Assembly: GCA_017303355.1 (NCBI GenBank)
Contig: JAFLCU010000004.1
Coordinates: 186,001 to 250,000 of the forward strand
DNA length: 64,000 nt
Reading direction: 5' to 3'
Source: Caulobacterales bacterium
GTDB lineage: Bacteria > Pseudomonadota > Alphaproteobacteria > Caulobacterales > Aquidulcibacteraceae
Shown here: in pieces, positions 8,872 through 17,212 of the stretch
Numbering within the stretch: position 1 is the first letter of the stretch
Layout: the number at the start of each line of letters is the position of its first letter
The notes under the pieces: generated by a model
Databases searched by the model: none
Told to the model about the DNA's origin: nothing
Seen by the model: the letters and a program-made list of their open reading frames with translations, nothing else
Position numbers and translations under genes: made by a program

Positions 8872-8968
8872 CTTGGACCGCCGGCGCCTCGCCGGCGGTT
8901 CGGTGTTTCAACTGGCGCCGGCGTTGGAAGCCGAAGCACCGCGCCGGCGGGGACGCCGGCGGTCCAAG
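8872..8968. repeat. Paired REP (BIME-like) unit
   Basis: A REP (CTTGGACCGCCGGCG...CGCCGGCGGTT) and an inverted REP (GCCGGCGGGGACGCCGGCGG then TCCAAG) bracket about 40 bases containing GGCGCCGG. The outer ends CTTGGACC and GGTCCAAG are perfect inverted repeats. The unit is 26 bases after the M23 stop codon. Confidence 0.88.
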
Positions 8969-9004
8969 AAGGATTGCGCGCAGCGCGTTTGGCCGTTGAT
9001 CATA

Positions 9005-9052
9005 GGGAGCGCGGCGCTCCGCGCCGCATGCGCGGCGGAGCCGCGCGCTCCA
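9005..9052. repeat. GGAGCGCGGCGCTCC palindromic repeat
   Basis: GGAGCGCGGCGCTCCGCGCC and its inverted partner GGCGGAGCCGCGCGCTCC flank a GCATGC centre. A shorter copy with the same core is at 41463-41486. The sequence could form a strong cruciform or stem-loop between the M23 gene and the convergent cupin gene. Confidence 0.7.
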
Positions 9053-9098
9053 ACCTGCCAACCTGCAAACAGCACTGCGCACGTACGCAGCCGGGATA

Positions 9099-9581
9099 TC
9101 AGCGCGGCAGCGGGACGATGTGGGAGACGAGTACGATTGCGGGCGCGTCGGTCTCGTTGCGCCAGGAATGCGCGGTGGCGGCGTCTTCGCGCGCGATGTC
9201 GCCGGCGCGATAGGTGATGGGATCGAGGCAGGAATTGCGCAGCTCGACCATTTCGCCAGACACCATCAGCGCCATGCCTTGCACGGCGGTGTGATCGTGC
9301 CAGGCGATCACGCCGCCGGGGGCGATGGTGAGACGCCGCAGCCGCACCGCGCGCGTTGGATCGCTGGCGACCGGCGTGAGCGCGATGTCTTCGCCGACAA
9401 CGCCAGCCTGGGCGCCGAAGCCTTCGGTGCGGGCGTTGGCTTGCACGCGCTCGGCCGGGCACTCGCGTACGCGCGCGTTTTGAACGGCGAGCAGCGTCGC
9501 GTCGGGTGTTGTCGTGACATTGGCGTTGACGGAGACGCACGCGCTGGCGAGCAGCGCGACGCCGAGAAATGCGAACCGCAT
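9099..9581 (-). CDS. Cupin-domain lipoprotein
   Basis: 160 residues from the ATG at 9579-9581, preceded by a good Shine-Dalgarno (AGGGAGAG). The signal MRFAFLGVALLASAC makes Cys15 the lipidation site. A single cupin barrel spans about 75-150: WHDHTAVQGMALMVSGEM is cupin motif 1 with HxH..(E/Q) metal-binding character, and AATAHSWRN is motif 2 with the final His. It may bind a metal and a small molecule in the periplasm; no enzyme activity can be assigned. It follows, on the same strand, the small lipoprotein gene at the end of the lipid A operon. Confidence 0.75.
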   Translation of the reverse strand: MRFAFLGVALLASACVSVNANVTTTPDATLLAVQNARVRECPAERVQANARTEGFGAQAGVVGEDIALTPVASDPTRAVRLRRLTIAPGGVIAWHDHTAVQGMALMVSGEMVELRNSCLDPITYRAGDIAREDAATAHSWRNETDAPAIVLVSHIVPLPR

Positions 9582-9591
9582 TTGGCTCTCC

Positions 9592-9939
9592 CTATTCGAC
9601 GCCGACGAGGCGGACGTCGCAACCATTGATGATGAGTGTCGGAGGTTCCGCGCCGGGTGTGAAGGTTTGGCGGAAGGGCGCGTCGCAGGCGGCGAAGGTG
9701 AGCGTCAGCGTGACGGCGCCATCGGGCGGCAATTGTTCGCGCCAGGCGACGCCCGTCGGCAGTAGGTGCTGCATGCCTTGCGCGACGGTTCCGCCATTGA
9801 TGTCGAGCTGTAATTGCCGGCCATGGTAGTTGCCGACGATTTCGATGTAGTTCGCGCGCGGTGCGGGCGGCGCCGGCGTTGTGATTTGGGTCGGCGTGCA
9901 GGCGCCGAGGGCGAGCACTAGAAGCAGAACGCGCTTCAC
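9592..9939 (-). CDS. Small lipoprotein at the end of the lipid A operon
   Basis: 115 residues from a GTG at 9937-9939 that overlaps the stop of the upstream acyltransferase gene (GTGA). This start yields a clean lipoprotein signal, VKRVLLLVLALGAC (Cys14). An ATG 57 bases upstream would put 19 non-signal residues in front and lies inside the neighbour. The mature part is a short beta-rich domain with two further cysteines (AACDAPF and INGCDVR) that could form a disulfide. No family is recognised. Tight coupling to the acyltransferase gene suggests an envelope role. Confidence 0.7.
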   Translation of the reverse strand: MKRVLLLVLALGACTPTQITTPAPPAPRANYIEIVGNYHGRQLQLDINGGTVAQGMQHLLPTGVAWREQLPPDGAVTLTLTFAACDAPFRQTFTPGAEPPTLIINGCDVRLVGVE

Positions 9940-10850
9940 ATCACCCCCGCTTTTTTCCACGCGTCCTTCGGCCAGCGGCGATGCGCCCAGAACCATTGCG
10001 CCGGCGCTTCGCGCACGCGCGCTTCCATGAATTCGTTTACGCGCTTCACGCCGTCATAGACGGTCTGCTCGCTGTCAGGATTGTCGTAATCGAGCGGGAT
10101 GGCGGGGTAGGCGGTGGCGACGAATTTCGTGCCTTCGATGCGCCGCCCGGTGATCGGGATGAGCGGCACTTTGAATTTGAGCGCCAGCCGCGTGGGGCCA
10201 TCGGCGGTCATGCAATCATAGCCGAAGAACGGCACGGCAAGGCCCTTATTGTATTTCTGGTCGTTCATCAGCGCGACGCTGCGACCCTTCTTGAGGGAGC
10301 GCAGCAGGCCCATGCCGCCTTCCTTGCCCTTGGCGGCTTGCAGCGCGAGCCCGAAGGCGGCGCGCGTTTCGACGATATATTTGTCGATGATGGGATTGTT
10401 GGCCGAGCGATAGGTGAAATGCGATTCCGGATCGACTTGCGCCAGGCAAAGCGAGGTGATTTCCCAATCGGAGAAATGTCCGCCGATGAACACCGCGCCC
10501 TTACCGCGCGTGGCCTCGACGATCTCCTTGCCGCGAAACTCAAGCGCGCCGCTACGATATTTCTCGAGAAACTTGCCCATGTGCGGGAATTCGCCCGACA
10601 TGCGGCCGATTTCGCGCCACATCTCGGCGCGCGTGGCGCGATGCCATTCGTCGGATTGTTCCGGGAACGCCATCTTGATGTTGCGGAGCGCGGTTTTGTG
10701 GGCGCTGGTGAATTGGCCGACGACCGGCACGATCGCAGCGCCCCAGCGCGAGGCGCGCTCCAGCCCCAACGCGCCCAGCCCGCCCACATAGGCGTGCCAG
10801 GCGAGCGCCTCGAGGCGAAACATTAAATTCAGCGGCTTCGGCTTAGCCAT
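9936..10850 (-). CDS. Lipid A biosynthesis acyltransferase, LpxL/HtrB family
   Basis: 304 residues. The catalytic HX4E motif is GGHFSDWE (His125, Glu130). Family features also include QKYNKGLAVPFFG and the C-terminal QWFWAHRRWP. These inner-membrane enzymes add a secondary acyl chain from acyl-ACP to Kdo-lipid A. One hydrophobic N-terminal stretch (about 15-45) should anchor it. It overlaps lpxK by 8 bp in an operon waaA-lpxK-lpxL, which supports a role in lipid A maturation. Whether it is a lauroyl, myristoyl or other acyltransferase cannot be read from sequence. Confidence 0.92.
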   Translation of the reverse strand: MAKPKPLNLMFRLEALAWHAYVGGLGALGLERASRWGAAIVPVVGQFTSAHKTALRNIKMAFPEQSDEWHRATRAEMWREIGRMSGEFPHMGKFLEKYRSGALEFRGKEIVEATRGKGAVFIGGHFSDWEITSLCLAQVDPESHFTYRSANNPIIDKYIVETRAAFGLALQAAKGKEGGMGLLRSLKKGRSVALMNDQKYNKGLAVPFFGYDCMTADGPTRLALKFKVPLIPITGRRIEGTKFVATAYPAIPLDYDNPDSEQTVYDGVKRVNEFMEARVREAPAQWFWAHRRWPKDAWKKAGVM

Positions 10851-11841
10851 GCTGCACGTTCATGCGCGAGCGGATCGGCGCGAGCAAGTTCTCCAACGCC
10901 GCATCGTCGGCGAAGCGCGCCGCGACGGGCAGAACCGCCACACGTGCGCGCCAAGCGGGCGTGAGGCGCGCGGCGTCCTTCTCGGTGGTGATCAGGCGCG
11001 CATCGTGATCCTTGGCGATCTCCTCGAGATGGCGGAGATCGTCTTCCGTGTAGGGATGATGATCCGCGAACGGTACGGCTTCGGCGACCTTGCCGCCCAT
11101 CGCGGCCAGCGTGTCGAAGAATTTTTCCGGCCGCGCCAGCCCCGCGAACGCCACGAGATTGCCGTCCGGCAGAATGCCGGCGGGCTCAAGGCGCGCGTGC
11201 AGGATCGGCTTGATGAAACCCGCCAGCCAGTCTGGCGTTTCTGGCGCCGCCGACGATGAGTTGAGCAGAATGACCGCGTCGGCGCGGGCGAGGCCGTCTT
11301 CCAGCCGTTCACGCAGTGGGCCGGCCGGAAACACCTGGCCGTTGCCAATGCCGTAGTCGGGATCAACGGCGATGATCGAGAGATCCTTGGCGAGCGCGGG
11401 GTTCTGAAAGCCGTCATCCATGACGATCGCATGCGCGCCGGCTTGCGCGGCCGCTTGCGCGCCAGCCAGCCGATCGCGCGATATCCATGCGGCGCCGTCG
11501 CGCGCGTGCAGGAGCGGTTCGTCGCCGACTTCGCTCGCCGCCATATCGGGCGTCACACGCAAGGGGCCGGCGATGCGGCCGCCATAGCCGCGCGACAAGG
11601 TGTGCGCCCCGGCGCCCAGCTTGGCGCGGATGGCGCGCGAGATCGGCGTCTTGCCGGCGCCGCCGACAGTGAGATTGCCGATGCAGATCACCGGCACGGG
11701 CGCGTGGCGCGAGATCGTCGTGCGGATGCGATGCGCGCCGGCGAAGGCGTACGCCCATGAGAGCGGCGCAAGCAGCGCGCGCAGAACGGGCACGGCATCG
11801 CGGCCGCGCACATCGGCGCGCCAGAACTCAGGCGGTCGCAT
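10843..11841 (-). CDS. lpxK: Tetraacyldisaccharide 4'-kinase
   Basis: 332 residues, normal length. The displaced Walker A motif GNLTVGGAGKTP lies at 55-66 and is specific to LpxK; the conserved LSRGYGG follows, and MDDGFQNP contains the catalytic Asp pair. The enzyme phosphorylates the 4' position of the lipid A disaccharide at the inner membrane, giving lipid IVA. It overlaps waaA by 14 bp and the acyltransferase by 8 bp, so the four genes are translationally coupled. Confidence 0.95.
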   Translation of the reverse strand: MRPPEFWRADVRGRDAVPVLRALLAPLSWAYAFAGAHRIRTTISRHAPVPVICIGNLTVGGAGKTPISRAIRAKLGAGAHTLSRGYGGRIAGPLRVTPDMAASEVGDEPLLHARDGAAWISRDRLAGAQAAAQAGAHAIVMDDGFQNPALAKDLSIIAVDPDYGIGNGQVFPAGPLRERLEDGLARADAVILLNSSSAAPETPDWLAGFIKPILHARLEPAGILPDGNLVAFAGLARPEKFFDTLAAMGGKVAEAVPFADHHPYTEDDLRHLEEIAKDHDARLITTEKDAARLTPAWRARVAVLPVAARFADDAALENLLAPIRSRMNVQHG

Positions 11842-13126
11842 TGGCGGCTCGCGGCGATTGCGTCTGCGGCGGCAGTAGCGCCGTCAGCGAAGCGAGCGTG
11901 TGCGCGAAGGCGTCGGCGCCTTGCTCGGCGATGCGGCGCGCGGCCTCTGCTTGCGCAGCGCGGCTCTCGGCGTCGCGCCACAATATGCTGACGGCCGCGG
12001 CGATCTCGTGCGGTGCTTGAACTTTCGTGGCGCCGCCCGCGGCGAACAATGTATCGAACAAATCCTGAAAGCTCTCCACATATGGCCCCGTGAGAATGGC
12101 CGCGCCGAGTTTCGCCGGCTCGATCGGGTTATGGCCCTTCAGATGTGGCGCCAAGCTGCCCGCCACCAGGGCCACCGGGGCCAAATTGTAGAAGAGGCCC
12201 AATTCGCCCAAAGTATCGGCGACATAGATCGCCGCCTCGCCGATGCGCGCATTCTCGGAGCGGCGCGGCGCGTTGCCCGCGAGGCCCGCGATATCGCCGC
12301 CGCGTTCGGGATGGCGCGGGGCGATAATCAACAGCGCATTCGGCGTTTGCGCCCGCAATCTCTCATGCGCGTTGAGCACGATTTCATCTTCGCCCGGATG
12401 TGTCGAGGCGGCGAGCCAGACCGGCCGCGCGCCGATCTCTTTCAGGAGTGCTGCGCGCATGGCGATGTCGATGCTTGGCGCTGGCGTCGCCAGTTTCAGA
12501 TTGCCGCGCGCCGACACATCATCGCCGCGCAGCTTTTTCAGCGCGCGCGCGGTGCGGGCGTCGGCGGCGGAGATGAAGGCGAAGGCTTTCGCCAAGCGCT
12601 TGCCGGCGGCCGACCACGCCTCCCAGCGGCGCAGCGTTTTCACGCTCATGCGCGCATTGATCAGCGCCAATTTGATGCCGCGTTTCTCCGCCGCGAGGAT
12701 GAGGTTGGGCCAGAGTTCGCTTTCGACGAAGACGCCGAGATCCGGGCGCCAATGATCGAGAAAGCGCCGCACGGAATCGCCGCGATCGAGCGGCGCGTAA
12801 ATGTGCGTGGTGCGCGGCGGCGCGCGGCGGGCGATCAGTTCGGCCGAGGTGCGCGTGCCGGTGGAGATGAGAAACGAGAGCGATGTGTCGCGCGCGGCCA
12901 TCGCCTCCAGCACGGAAAGCGCCACGCCGCTTTCGCCCACGCTGGCCGCGTGCAGCCAGATCAGCGTGCCCGGCGGACGTGCTTGGGTGTAGCGGCCGAA
13001 GCGCTCGCCGAGGCGGCCTGCGTCCTCCTTGCCGCTGCGCGCGCGCGCGCCGAGCCACAGCCCCGCCAACGGGCCGAGCACCGCGACAGCGAGGCGATAG
13101 AAGAAGAGGGCCGGCGAGAAGCTCAC
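11828..13126 (-). CDS. waaA: 3-deoxy-D-manno-octulosonic acid transferase (Kdo transferase)
   Basis: 432 residues. An N-terminal membrane anchor (about 5-27) is followed by RLGERFG (38-44) and HAASVGE (59-65), where Glu65 corresponds to the catalytic base. ESELWPN and INARMS are further GT30 signatures, and the C-terminal Rossmann domain carries GHNPIEPA. The enzyme transfers Kdo from CMP-Kdo to lipid IVA at the cytoplasmic face of the inner membrane. It overlaps the DUF374 gene by 4 bp and lpxK by 14 bp. Confidence 0.95.
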   Translation of the reverse strand: MSFSPALFFYRLAVAVLGPLAGLWLGARARSGKEDAGRLGERFGRYTQARPPGTLIWLHAASVGESGVALSVLEAMAARDTSLSFLISTGTRTSAELIARRAPPRTTHIYAPLDRGDSVRRFLDHWRPDLGVFVESELWPNLILAAEKRGIKLALINARMSVKTLRRWEAWSAAGKRLAKAFAFISAADARTARALKKLRGDDVSARGNLKLATPAPSIDIAMRAALLKEIGARPVWLAASTHPGEDEIVLNAHERLRAQTPNALLIIAPRHPERGGDIAGLAGNAPRRSENARIGEAAIYVADTLGELGLFYNLAPVALVAGSLAPHLKGHNPIEPAKLGAAILTGPYVESFQDLFDTLFAAGGATKVQAPHEIAAAVSILWRDAESRAAQAEAARRIAEQGADAFAHTLASLTALLPPQTQSPRAANATA

Positions 13127-13887
13127 GTGGCGGGCGCCGCTTCCGGTTCGACCGCGTCGGCGGCGGGGGCCGGCGCGGGCTGGATCGGCGGGACGCCCGC
13201 GATGCGGTCGGCCTCAAGCGCGATCCGGTTCATTTCCGCTTCCAGCTTCACGCGCACCGCCTCGAACTCGGCGGCGTTGGCGTCGGGTGACGGCGGATCG
13301 ATCGGATTGCCCCAGACGAGAGCGCCGCGCCCAAACGGCAGAGGCAGGATGAACTTGTCCCAGCTCTTATCGAAAACGATCCGGCTGGAGGTCGACCAGG
13401 CGAGCGGCAGCATTGGCGCGCCGGCGAGCTTGGCCAATTGCACGGTGCCGCGCTTGGCGCGCATGCGGGGCCCGCGCGGGCCGTCCGGGGTCATGGCGAT
13501 GATGCCGCCTGTCTCGATGTGCCGGGCCATGGCGCGCATGGCCTCCAAGCCGCCCTTTTGGACGCCCTTCTTCGCCGAGGAGCCGCGAATGACGTCCGCC
13601 CCCACCGTTTGGGCGGCGTGGACGACGACGCCGCCCTCGCGCGACTGGGAAATCAGCATCTTGGCCTTGGGCGCGCCACGTCCGAACCGCCAGAGCTTAT
13701 GCATCTGCGTGAACCGGCCATGCCAAATGCAAGCGATGATCCGGCCCCGGCCGTTCCAGAACGGCTCGGCGGCGGCCTGGTTTACGCGGGTCCAGCGCGT
13801 CGTCGCCCCCACCAGCAGCATATAGCCGCCGATGAGCCGTCCGATCAGGAATTGGACGATTGAATTGGCGAGAAGAGTCTTGCGCAT
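13123..13887 (-). CDS. DUF374 lysophospholipid acyltransferase-like protein
   Basis: 254 residues. The family pattern of DUF374 is clear: ACIWHGRF (the catalytic-type His), ISQSREGG, RGSSAKKG and MTPDGPRGPR. DUF374 proteins resemble lipid acyltransferases and are typically found just before waaA in alphaproteobacteria, as here. A hydrophobic N terminus suggests membrane association. The C-terminal 30 residues are Ala/Pro-rich and probably disordered. It is the first gene of the leftward operon; a 17-bp palindrome (13904-13920) lies in front of it. Confidence 0.87.
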   Translation of the reverse strand: MRKTLLANSIVQFLIGRLIGGYMLLVGATTRWTRVNQAAAEPFWNGRGRIIACIWHGRFTQMHKLWRFGRGAPKAKMLISQSREGGVVVHAAQTVGADVIRGSSAKKGVQKGGLEAMRAMARHIETGGIIAMTPDGPRGPRMRAKRGTVQLAKLAGAPMLPLAWSTSSRIVFDKSWDKFILPLPFGRGALVWGNPIDPPSPDANAAEFEAVRVKLEAEMNRIALEADRIAGVPPIQPAPAPAADAVEPEAAPAT

Positions 13888-13903
13888 GGGTCCGCTGGGG
13901 CGT

Positions 13904-13920
13904 CGGCTTCCGGGAAGCCG
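13904..13920. promoter_or_regulatory. Palindrome between divergent genes
   Basis: CGGCTTCCGGGAAGCCG is a palindrome with a single central base, located 17 bases before the DUF374 start and 52 bases before the phosphatase start. It may be an operator or a leader hairpin. No known motif is recognised. Confidence 0.35.
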
Positions 13921-13971
13921 CTCCCGCCCTTATACGGGGGCCGGCCGGCGCAGCGCCAGCCGCCGTTTGAT

Positions 13972-14667
13972 GTGGATATGACCGAAACCCTGCAGACCAA
14001 ACCCAGCCGTTTCGACTTGACGACGCCCGAGGGCCGCCGCCGGGCGGAGGCGGACCTGGTTTGGGCCGACCACGGGTTCCTGCGTTCGGCGTTCTCCAAT
14101 TTCCACTGGATTGAACTAGGTGTGATGGCGCGCGCGAACCAGCCTTCGCCGGAGGCGATCGCGCGCTACGCCGAAATGGGGATCAAGACGATCCTCAATC
14201 TGCGCGGCAAGGCCGACACCGGATATTACGCGCTGGAGCGGGAGGCGTGCGAACGCCACGGCATTGCGCTGGTGGATCAGCGCATGCATTCGCGCGAGCC
14301 GCCGAGCAAGGCGCAGGTCCACGCCGCGAAGGCCCTGTTCGAGTCGATCCAGTATCCGGCGCTGATGCATTGCAAGTCCGGCGCGGATCGCGCCGGCGCG
14401 ATGGCGGTGCTTTACAAGCATTTCAAAATGGGATCGCCGATCGCGGACGCGGTGGAGCAATTGCGCTTCAAGTACCTGCACGTGCGTCAGGGCAAGACCG
14501 GCGTCATCGATTATTTCTTTCAGCGCTACCTCGAAGAGACCAAGGCGAACGGCAAGCCGTTCCTGCAATGGGTTGACGAGGATTACGATCAAAAGGCGAT
14601 CAAGGGCGCCTTTCTGGGCGAGTGGTGGGCCAATCTGCTCGTCGACAAAATACTGCGCCGTGAATGA
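13972..14667 (+). CDS. Dual-specificity/tyrosine phosphatase-like protein (CX5R)
   Basis: 231 residues; the start could also be the ATG at 13978 (MTETLQ). The active-site loop is HCKSGADRAG with Cys134 and Arg140, and a conserved KTILNLRGK segment forms the preceding strand. This is the small atypical dual-specificity phosphatase fold common in proteobacteria. Its substrate may be a phosphoprotein, inositol phosphate or phospholipid. It is divergent from the lipid A operon and 69 bp upstream of a sensor kinase gene on the same strand. Confidence 0.85.
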   Translation: MDMTETLQTKPSRFDLTTPEGRRRAEADLVWADHGFLRSAFSNFHWIELGVMARANQPSPEAIARYAEMGIKTILNLRGKADTGYYALEREACERHGIALVDQRMHSREPPSKAQVHAAKALFESIQYPALMHCKSGADRAGAMAVLYKHFKMGSPIADAVEQLRFKYLHVRQGKTGVIDYFFQRYLEETKANGKPFLQWVDEDYDQKAIKGAFLGEWWANLLVDKILRRE

Positions 14668-14736
14668 TCCCGTTGCGGGAACCTTGGTTCTCGGAAATAA
14701 ACGGTAATCAAGTGCGACGCCCGCGCAGGGGAATTC

Positions 14737-16614
14737 ATGACAGTGACCGTATTGGGGCGGCGCTTGCCGGCGGTCGTGACCTATGTCGTGGCGCTTGGCC
14801 TGTCGCTTGTGTTGATGCTGCTGACGGTCGGCGCCGCGATCTGGCAGACCAATCGCGGCGTTGAACTCAATGAAGCGGTGCGCGCGTCGCTGGAGACGCG
14901 GTCGCATTTGCGCCTGCTGTTGCGCGCGCTGCAGGACGCCGAGATCGGACAGCGCGGGTATCTGCTGACCAGCCAGGAAAGCTATCTCGGTCCGTATTTT
15001 TCGGCGGTGGAATCCGTGCCGCGTGAACTCGAAGCGCTTGAAGCGGCGGCCGGCGCCAACGCCGCGCGGCAAGCCGAGGTGATCCAGATTCGCGAACTCG
15101 CCGTGCGCAAAATGGATGAGATCACGCAGACTGTGTCGCTAGCGCGTAACGGCCGTCGCAATGAAGCGATGCTGATCGTGCAAACCGATACTGGCTTCAA
15201 TCTCATGAACCAGTTGCGCGCGGCCATAGCGGCGGCGGAGGCGCGCGAGCAGGCGGATGTCGTCGAGCGCATGGCCGCGGTCGATCGCAGCGCGGGGCAA
15301 TTGCGCCTGATCGTGATTGGCGCTGGCGCGCTTTTGATCGCGGTCGGCATGTTGCTTGTCGGCGCGGTGCGCAACGCCATGCGCGAATTGCGGGCCTCGC
15401 GCGATGAGGCGCGTTCGGCGCACGAGCGCTTGATGCAGGAAATGGGCGTGCGCGAGCAGGCGGAGTCGAAAGTCCGCCAAATGCAGAAGATGGAGGCGAT
15501 CGGCCAGCTCACCGGCGGCGTCGCGCATGATTTCAACAACATGCTGGCGGTGATCATCAGCGCGCTGCAGCTCGCGCAGCGCCGGCTGGCGCGGGGCGAG
15601 ACCGACATCGCGCGCTTTACCGACGCGGCCATGGATGCAGCCCGCCGGGCCGCGACCTTAACCAGCCGATTGCTCGCCTTCGCGCGCCGTCAGCCGCTTC
15701 AACCGGTCGTGCTCGATCCCAATCGTGTGCTCGGCGGGATGCAGGAGCTGCTCCGGCGCACCTTGGGCGAGCAAGTCGAGTTTGAAATGGTGCTGGGCGG
15801 GGGCGTGTGGCGCGTGAACGCTGATATCAGCGAACTGGAGAACGCCATCGTCAATGTCTGCGTGAACGCGCGCGACGCCATGCCGGGCGGCGGCAAGCTC
15901 ACGATCGAGTCCGCCAATGCGTTTCTGGATGACGCGTACGCCGCTTCAAATATCGACGTCACGGCCGGCCAATATGTGATGATCGCCGTCACCGATACGG
16001 GCGCCGGCATGGCGCCCGAGGTGAAAGCCAAGGTGTTTGAACCCTTCTTCACCACCAAGGAGATCGGCAAGGGCACGGGGCTTGGCTTGGCGCATGTGCA
16101 TGGCTTCTTGAAGCAAAGCGGCGGCCACGTGGCGGTCTATTCCGAGGTCGGCCATGGCACGACGGTGAAGCTCTATCTGCCGCGCACCAATTTGGCCGAA
16201 ACCGAGACGCCGACGCTCGCTGTCACGGAAGATTTGCCGCCGGGAGACCCCGCGACGATCATTCTAGTGGTGGAGGACGATGAGCGCGTGCGTGGCCTCA
16301 GCGTCGCCTCGTTGCGTGAGCTTGGCTACACGGTGCTGCACGCCGAATCCGGCGCCCGCGCGCTGGAAATGCTCGACACGCACGAAGGCATCGCGCTTCT
16401 GTTTACCGACATCGTGATGCCGGGCATGAGCGGGCGTAAACTTGCCGATGAAATCAAGCGCCGTCGAGCGCACGTGAAGGTGCTCTACACAACGGGCTAT
16501 ACGCAGAACGCCATTGTGCACAACGGTGTGGTCGATTCGGATGCGCGCCTGTTGCTGAAGCCGTACTCGCTGGCTGAACTGGCGCGTAAGATCCGCGCTG
16601 TGCTCACTGAATAA
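14737..16614 (+). CDS. Hybrid sensor histidine kinase with CHASE3 domain
   Basis: 625 residues. Order: membrane segment 1 (about 11-34), periplasmic CHASE3 domain (about 36-185, with the typical GQRGYLLT), membrane segment 2 (about 190-212), coiled linker, HisKA with phospho-acceptor His264 in VAHDFNN, HATPase with N box (VNVCVNARDAM) and G boxes (DTGAGM, GKGTGLGLAHV), and a C-terminal receiver with phospho-acceptor Asp558 (FTDIVMPG). It should sense an extracytoplasmic cue. The Shine-Dalgarno AGGGGAA precedes the ATG. No response regulator gene is adjacent, so the attached receiver or a distant partner must carry the output. Confidence 0.94.
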   Translation: MTVTVLGRRLPAVVTYVVALGLSLVLMLLTVGAAIWQTNRGVELNEAVRASLETRSHLRLLLRALQDAEIGQRGYLLTSQESYLGPYFSAVESVPRELEALEAAAGANAARQAEVIQIRELAVRKMDEITQTVSLARNGRRNEAMLIVQTDTGFNLMNQLRAAIAAAEAREQADVVERMAAVDRSAGQLRLIVIGAGALLIAVGMLLVGAVRNAMRELRASRDEARSAHERLMQEMGVREQAESKVRQMQKMEAIGQLTGGVAHDFNNMLAVIISALQLAQRRLARGETDIARFTDAAMDAARRAATLTSRLLAFARRQPLQPVVLDPNRVLGGMQELLRRTLGEQVEFEMVLGGGVWRVNADISELENAIVNVCVNARDAMPGGGKLTIESANAFLDDAYAASNIDVTAGQYVMIAVTDTGAGMAPEVKAKVFEPFFTTKEIGKGTGLGLAHVHGFLKQSGGHVAVYSEVGHGTTVKLYLPRTNLAETETPTLAVTEDLPPGDPATIILVVEDDERVRGLSVASLRELGYTVLHAESGARALEMLDTHEGIALLFTDIVMPGMSGRKLADEIKRRRAHVKVLYTTGYTQNAIVHNGVVDSDARLLLKPYSLAELARKIRAVLTE

Positions 16615-16642
16615 CGGCGCGCGCCCTGGGGAGCGCGCGCCG
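16615..16642. terminator. Stem-loop after the hybrid kinase
   Basis: CGGCGCGCGC and GCGCGCGCCG pair perfectly over 10 bp around an 8-base loop, immediately after the kinase stop codon. It lacks a clean U tract, so it may be an imperfect intrinsic terminator or a 3'-end stabiliser. Confidence 0.6.
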
Positions 16643-16765
16643 CTGGGTTCTTGCGGTGAACGAAGAGCATTATGCCCGCGCCGCACGATGTAGAGGCGAG
16701 AAGCTGCGCCTTTGTGACACGAGCCATGGCAAATCCGCAGACGTGCCGCGCGCGGCGACCGCCGT

Positions 16766-17143
16766 CTATTTTTTGTCGGATGGCGCGTAGGCGCTATCGT
16801 AATACGGATCGTAGGAGCCCTCGATGTAGCCAGTGCCGTGGCGCTCGTAATAGCGCTGCGTCACGTTCGGGTGGCCGACATCCTCGACGCCGAACTCGGC
16901 GGTTTCGCGTGCGCAGGCGTTGACGGTGCTATTCTCGCGTACGGAGCGCGGGCCGGTGCGATCGCCGCATACATTGTCCGAAGCTTGCTCGATGCGGCGG
17001 ATCAGCGTGTCGGCGCCGGCGCGGCTGTTGAGATCAAGCTCGCCATAGGTGACGACCTGCGATTGATAATTTTGCGCCAGAGCGGGCGTGGCGGCCGCGA
17101 GCAGAAACGCGGAGGCCAAGGCGATGTGAACACTGCGGGACAT
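16766..17143 (-). CDS. UrcA family exported protein
   Basis: 125 residues from the ATG at 17141-17143, with the Shine-Dalgarno AGAGG. A cleavable signal peptide ends at ATPALAQ. The mature protein has the UrcA pattern VTYGELDLNSRAGADTLIRR then IEQASDNVCG, with a Cys that can pair with the one in VNACARE. UrcA proteins are small secreted proteins of unknown function common in Caulobacterales and Sphingomonadales. The C terminus is Tyr/Gly-rich (YYERHGTGYIEGSYDPYY). An in-frame ATG upstream at 17203 would bury the signal peptide. Confidence 0.85.
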   Translation of the reverse strand: MSRSVHIALASAFLLAAATPALAQNYQSQVVTYGELDLNSRAGADTLIRRIEQASDNVCGDRTGPRSVRENSTVNACARETAEFGVEDVGHPNVTQRYYERHGTGYIEGSYDPYYDSAYAPSDKK

Positions 17144-17212
17144 GTGGAACCTCTTGTTGACCAGCCCCGCCCATCTGCGGCGTTCAACAAGCGGCGTGGC
17201 CAAGTGTTCCGC

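Noticed and set aside
11900..13825. A 641-codon open frame on the plus strand opposite waaA and DUF374.
   Set aside because: Antisense shadow; no recognizable protein features, while the minus strand carries intact family motifs.
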